NCBI GenBank assembly: GCA_018697195.1
Contig: CM031858.1
Location: 94,385,734 to 94,449,733, forward strand
Direction: 5' to 3'
From: Certhia americana
Lineage: Eukaryota > Chordata > Aves > Passeriformes > Certhiidae
Length of the DNA: 64,000 nucleotides
The position numbers and the translations under genes were made by a program. Positions 60,674 through 64,000 of the stretch are shown piece after piece. The notes beneath the pieces were generated by a model. The model was not told where the DNA came from. It searched no databases and saw nothing but the letters and a program-made list of their open reading frames with translations. Each line of letters starts with the position of its first letter. Position 1 is the stretch's first letter.

Positions 60674-62289
60674 AACAGTAATTTGTCACTATTTCTTGTA
60701 GGCAGGCAGAAAGATGAGGCTACAGAAGATCATTTAGCACTGCAAAGCTGGCTGCTATAAAGCACCATAACTTGGCATTAGAGTGGGGGACTAATTTTTT
60801 AAAATCTGTATCATCCTCCTGAAAAAGTTCTGAACAGTTAGGATTTTTTTCTTTTCTGCAAAATTGCAGAAGAAATGGAAAGGAATTCATTAATGTTTCA
60901 GCAGCACTGGCTGGTGTCACTAAGGGTATAAAAAGCCATGTTTCTTCAGATTCTTCTTCTTTAATATCAGTACCCAGAACTCCCCACATGACGTGAAAAA
61001 CCCACACAGACATATATCCCAGAAAAACAACAAAACAGGGCTTGAAACACTTGCATTGTCCATGCTTGTGTGTGCAAATTGGTATTTATGCTTCTGCAAA
61101 TGCATCTGTGAGTAGATATCAGGAGTTTCTCTGGTGACTGGTCAGCAGAAAATGGGGTTTCTCATGTGGGTTTCCCTCCTGACTCCAGATCCTCCAGAAA
61201 CAGAACCACCTCTTCCAGATAGGCTATTCTTCATTCTGACCATACCTCCCCTTGCAGAAATTACAAATCTACTGGAGTGGAAGTGTTGAGGGGCTGTGCT
61301 CCACTCAGCCAAAGGAGGATCTACATCTCTACTCCTTGTCTGTGCAGAATGGCAGCAGAGAATGGTTTCCACACCTGAACAGGATAACCAGAAGGTCATA
61401 AGCTTCCTTGCCTGGATTTTACAGCAGTATTTTGAGGTTTGTGTGGATATTTTGGGTAAAATTATTGTTTGTATGCTTCTTAGGAAAAATTAAACAGTGT
61501 CATTATTTTAAAGGGTGCCAAAAGCCATTGACACTCTCTTGTCTACATGTGAAGTTTTACTTATTTATACCTTGTGTTTATGAAACAACCACACTCTATC
61601 ATCCGAACTCAAGTTTTGAGAAAAGTTCACAAGTGCATATTTCACATGAGCCATATGTTGAGCTGAAGGCACATAATTTACAACCTTTTAAGCGATTGTG
61701 TTACCAACAATTCACATTTCTGCTCCCAAGATAAAGTCCTAGCCCTTTCCATCTGATCAGCATCTTATTCTTCAAGCAGGTGTCATGGTTTCTGAATTTT
61801 GTCCAGATGGCAGCTGATGTGGAATCAGAGACTGAATGAATAAAACCAAACGCCATGAGAAGAGTCGTTGAGCCTTTGCTCCTCATGTTACCACTAGTGA
61901 CAATAGATTTAATGCAGCCATTGTTCATGATCTGTGAGTTTATTAGAGCTAAATGCTTAGGATTATCTCATCAAATTAAAACAGTCTGAGAAAGCGATTA
62001 AAAATACCCCCTTAAATATATTGCACAGTTCATCAGCATTTGCAGTTCATATCTTTTGGAGGTATGCATATATCCATATATTTGTTCATGTCCAGAGCCA
62101 GTTCAGCCTTCCAGATATACCTTTGATTCACTGAAAACCAGCAGCAAAGCTAGTAGACACAATACAGTGTGCAATGAAGGTTTCAATATATGTGTGTGCA
62201 AAAAAGAATCGGTCTGGGGGACTGTCTCAGTGAGTGTGTACCTGCTAATTGGACCTGTGAGGGTCAGCAATTTCCTCTGAGCAATTCAG
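60674..62289. other. unique noncoding DNA
   Basis: No gene is supported. A repeat-free block at 61720-61960 (with 'aaaccaaacgccatgagaag', 'gagtcgttgag') has the texture of a conserved noncoding element. Confidence 0.5.
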
Positions 62290-62570
62290 GCTCCCTGCCA
62301 GAGATGTCTTTATCCATGTGCTGGCTCCCAGAGTAGCCAGGGGAGAGGGGAGTGTGCCTTCCCAGGGGTTTCTGGAGCCCTTCCCCTGGATGGGGCCCTG
62401 CTAATGGATGCCTGGTGCTGTCTCTGAGGCAGGTGTGAAGCCATCCATACAGAGCTCCGTACTGCTGGTGTTAGGTTGGATCTGCCCTCCAGTTGTATGG
62501 CGGTTCTTTGTCCAAATGCCTCACCTGCTGCCTCACCAGGAGCTGAGCAGTCTGGGAAGCAAGTGATCAA
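62290..62570. other. GC-richer island, unidentified
   Basis: This is a purine- and GC-rich patch ('gccaggggagaggggagtgt', 'ggatggggccctgctaatgg') with few CpGs and frames open on both strands because stops are rare. It resembles the 20880-21300 island in composition, but I see no direct sequence match. It may be an old unrecognised insertion. Confidence 0.4.
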
Positions 62571-63925
62571 GAGTTACTTTGCCCCTTCACTCGCTATTTC
62601 TACTGGCTGGGTGTTTGCCTCCAGAAAAATCTGTATCTTTGAGTTGTCTCTCAAGGAGGCTCTAATGACACCAGTGGGCAGAGCCCTTCACAGTTTGTAA
62701 AATAACCTCCTGCCATGTCAGATTAGGTTACACGCTATCAAGTTATTTAAATCTTCACAGTTACATTTGTTCTACAGATGTGTGCACTCTCTCTCTCTTG
62801 AGACTAACATTTCTGCACTTTCACAAATAATTTCAGGGTATTTAAAATTTTTGTTTTAAATAGAAAAAATCTCAGAGCTCTTTTTAAGACTACAAAAAAA
62901 AAAAGAGAGGTGATGCTCCGCGTACATTTTATGGTTTTTCTGTCCAATGACTCTTATGTCAAAATTGCTACAACCTTCTAAGAGAAATGCTAAATCATAA
63001 TGTGGTAAGAAAGGCACCCTCGACAGGTCTGCAAATGACAGCTCTATAATTTCAGCATTATTTGAATACAATGTAGAAGTGCCTTATATGTTTAAGCAGC
63101 TTCATTTTGCATCTGCTTTTTAGAATAGTTGATTCATACTTGTCTGCACAGGCTTTCAATAGTTCTTCTTTTCTTTCTTAGTCTCTTTGTCTACACTTTT
63201 TTTTTCTCTCTCCTTATTTTTCTTTTTTATTCCCTTGAATTTTTTTTGTATAATATTTGTTTAATCAGTGATAAGATGAGAGGATCAGGCTGAGCATGTG
63301 TTAGACTGAGCTGCAGTGTAACAAGTTGAATTTACCTCTGTGCTTATTACAGCCATAGAGTAGAATGACTTGAATTACATGTGGATCTTTTGCTACCTAC
63401 TTTCATACATATGCTAACATGGATTACTTTATTTGTGGCTCAAAAATTTCCTTTATTATTTCTGAGAACTGAGCTTTATTTGATCTGTTGGAATATTTCT
63501 AGATTATTTTACTCATTGTTGCTGAAGTCTGTATGGATTGATTGAAGTTCTTAAAAAACTTCCAGCGATTTCTGCTGAGAATTTTTTGTCAGGGGTTGGA
63601 GCTTCAAGTCCTAGTAAACCAAAAATTGTTTTATAGTTCCACTTTTTTTTTTCCCTGCGATGTTTCTGCACTGAGACATTACCCTGTTTTTTCTGTGCCT
63701 GATATCAGATGCAACCAGTGAAAAACAAAAAGCAGCGTTATGGACTGGGGAAAAAATGTGTTTTGTGGAGTGACCCACACTACACATTTCTGATACACCC
63801 CAGCTAAAGCTGTGTATCAGACATCAAAAATCGAGGAGATTGGGCAGATCTCTGTGAAGGCAGCTTTGCTTTTGCAGTACACTGTGCTGCTCTGACACTT
63901 AGCCATGGTTGTAACCTCTGCACCA

Positions 63926-63926
<1 letters not shown>
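62571..63926. other. unique AT-rich noncoding DNA
   Basis: I see no gene or recognised element. There is a T/C-rich stretch at 63165-63250 and an A-rich run at 62893-62906. Confidence 0.55.

Positions 63927-63958
<32 letters not shown>
63927..63958. repeat. poly(A) tract, 32 nt
   Basis: A perfect A run, the longest homopolymer in the window. It could be the tail of a recent plus-strand retrocopy whose body lies upstream, but 63600-63926 shows no recognised gene or SINE and no duplicated target site is obvious. Confidence 0.95.
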
Positions 63959-63961
<3 letters not shown>

Positions 63962-64000
63962 CCAGAAAAATCAGACTTTTCAATAATTGCCCAGGTACCG

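Noticed and set aside
1..64000. Bacterial-type systems: operons, CRISPR arrays, toxin-antitoxin or defence islands
   Set aside because: The repeats (CR1, ERVL-like LTR, MIR, hAT, L1) and lack of dense coding show a vertebrate nuclear sequence. The only regular repeats are micro- and minisatellites without spacer structure.

Overview
This is a nuclear vertebrate sequence, most likely from a bird and probably a neoavian one. The evidence is its interspersed repeats: three CR1 LINE 3' ends, including two of the classic avian sort (2290-2540 and 23218-23460), and a solo LTR at 8699-9260 that I recognise as an ERVL-type LTR common in neoavian birds. Base composition is AT-rich, CpG is rare, and repeat density is low, as in a gene desert or very long intron of an avian macrochromosome. 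Nothing bacterial, archaeal or phage-like is present: no operons, ribosome binding sites, CRISPR arrays or insertion sequences.

I find no confidently supported protein-coding gene, tRNA or rRNA. Nearly all reading frames are short, overlap on both strands and have no recognisable domains. A few deserve mention. A 44-codon frame at 45692-45826 follows a good 3' splice-like signal and could be a terminal coding exon. A 136-codon minus-strand frame sits at 9425-9835. The longest frame, 206 codons, is at 34426-35046 and is probably chance.

The recognisable content is fossil mobile DNA. From left to right it holds a CR1 3' end (-), the ERVL-like solo LTR (+), a MIR-like core (-), a second CR1 3' end (+) directly behind a (CCTGT)n array, further MIR-like fragments, an ancient CR1 3' end (-) abutting a hAT-family transposase relic (-, 38751-39254), and an L1-clade reverse transcriptase relic (+, 54420-54980). 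The hAT and L1 relics still show diagnostic protein motifs (LATLLNPCFK; RRGCPLS and YADD) but carry stops, frameshifts or changed key residues.

Between these lie long unique stretches. Several have the texture of conserved noncoding elements: retained CpGs in AT-rich DNA and TAATTA homeodomain-type sites. The best are 14701-15135 and 57560-57990. Simple repeats include (TA)n, (GT)n, (CCTGT)n, a perfect 39-bp tandem duplication and many A or T tracts. No new biological system is evident. The most useful leads are the L1-clade relic, the possible terminal exon and the putative enhancer-like blocks.
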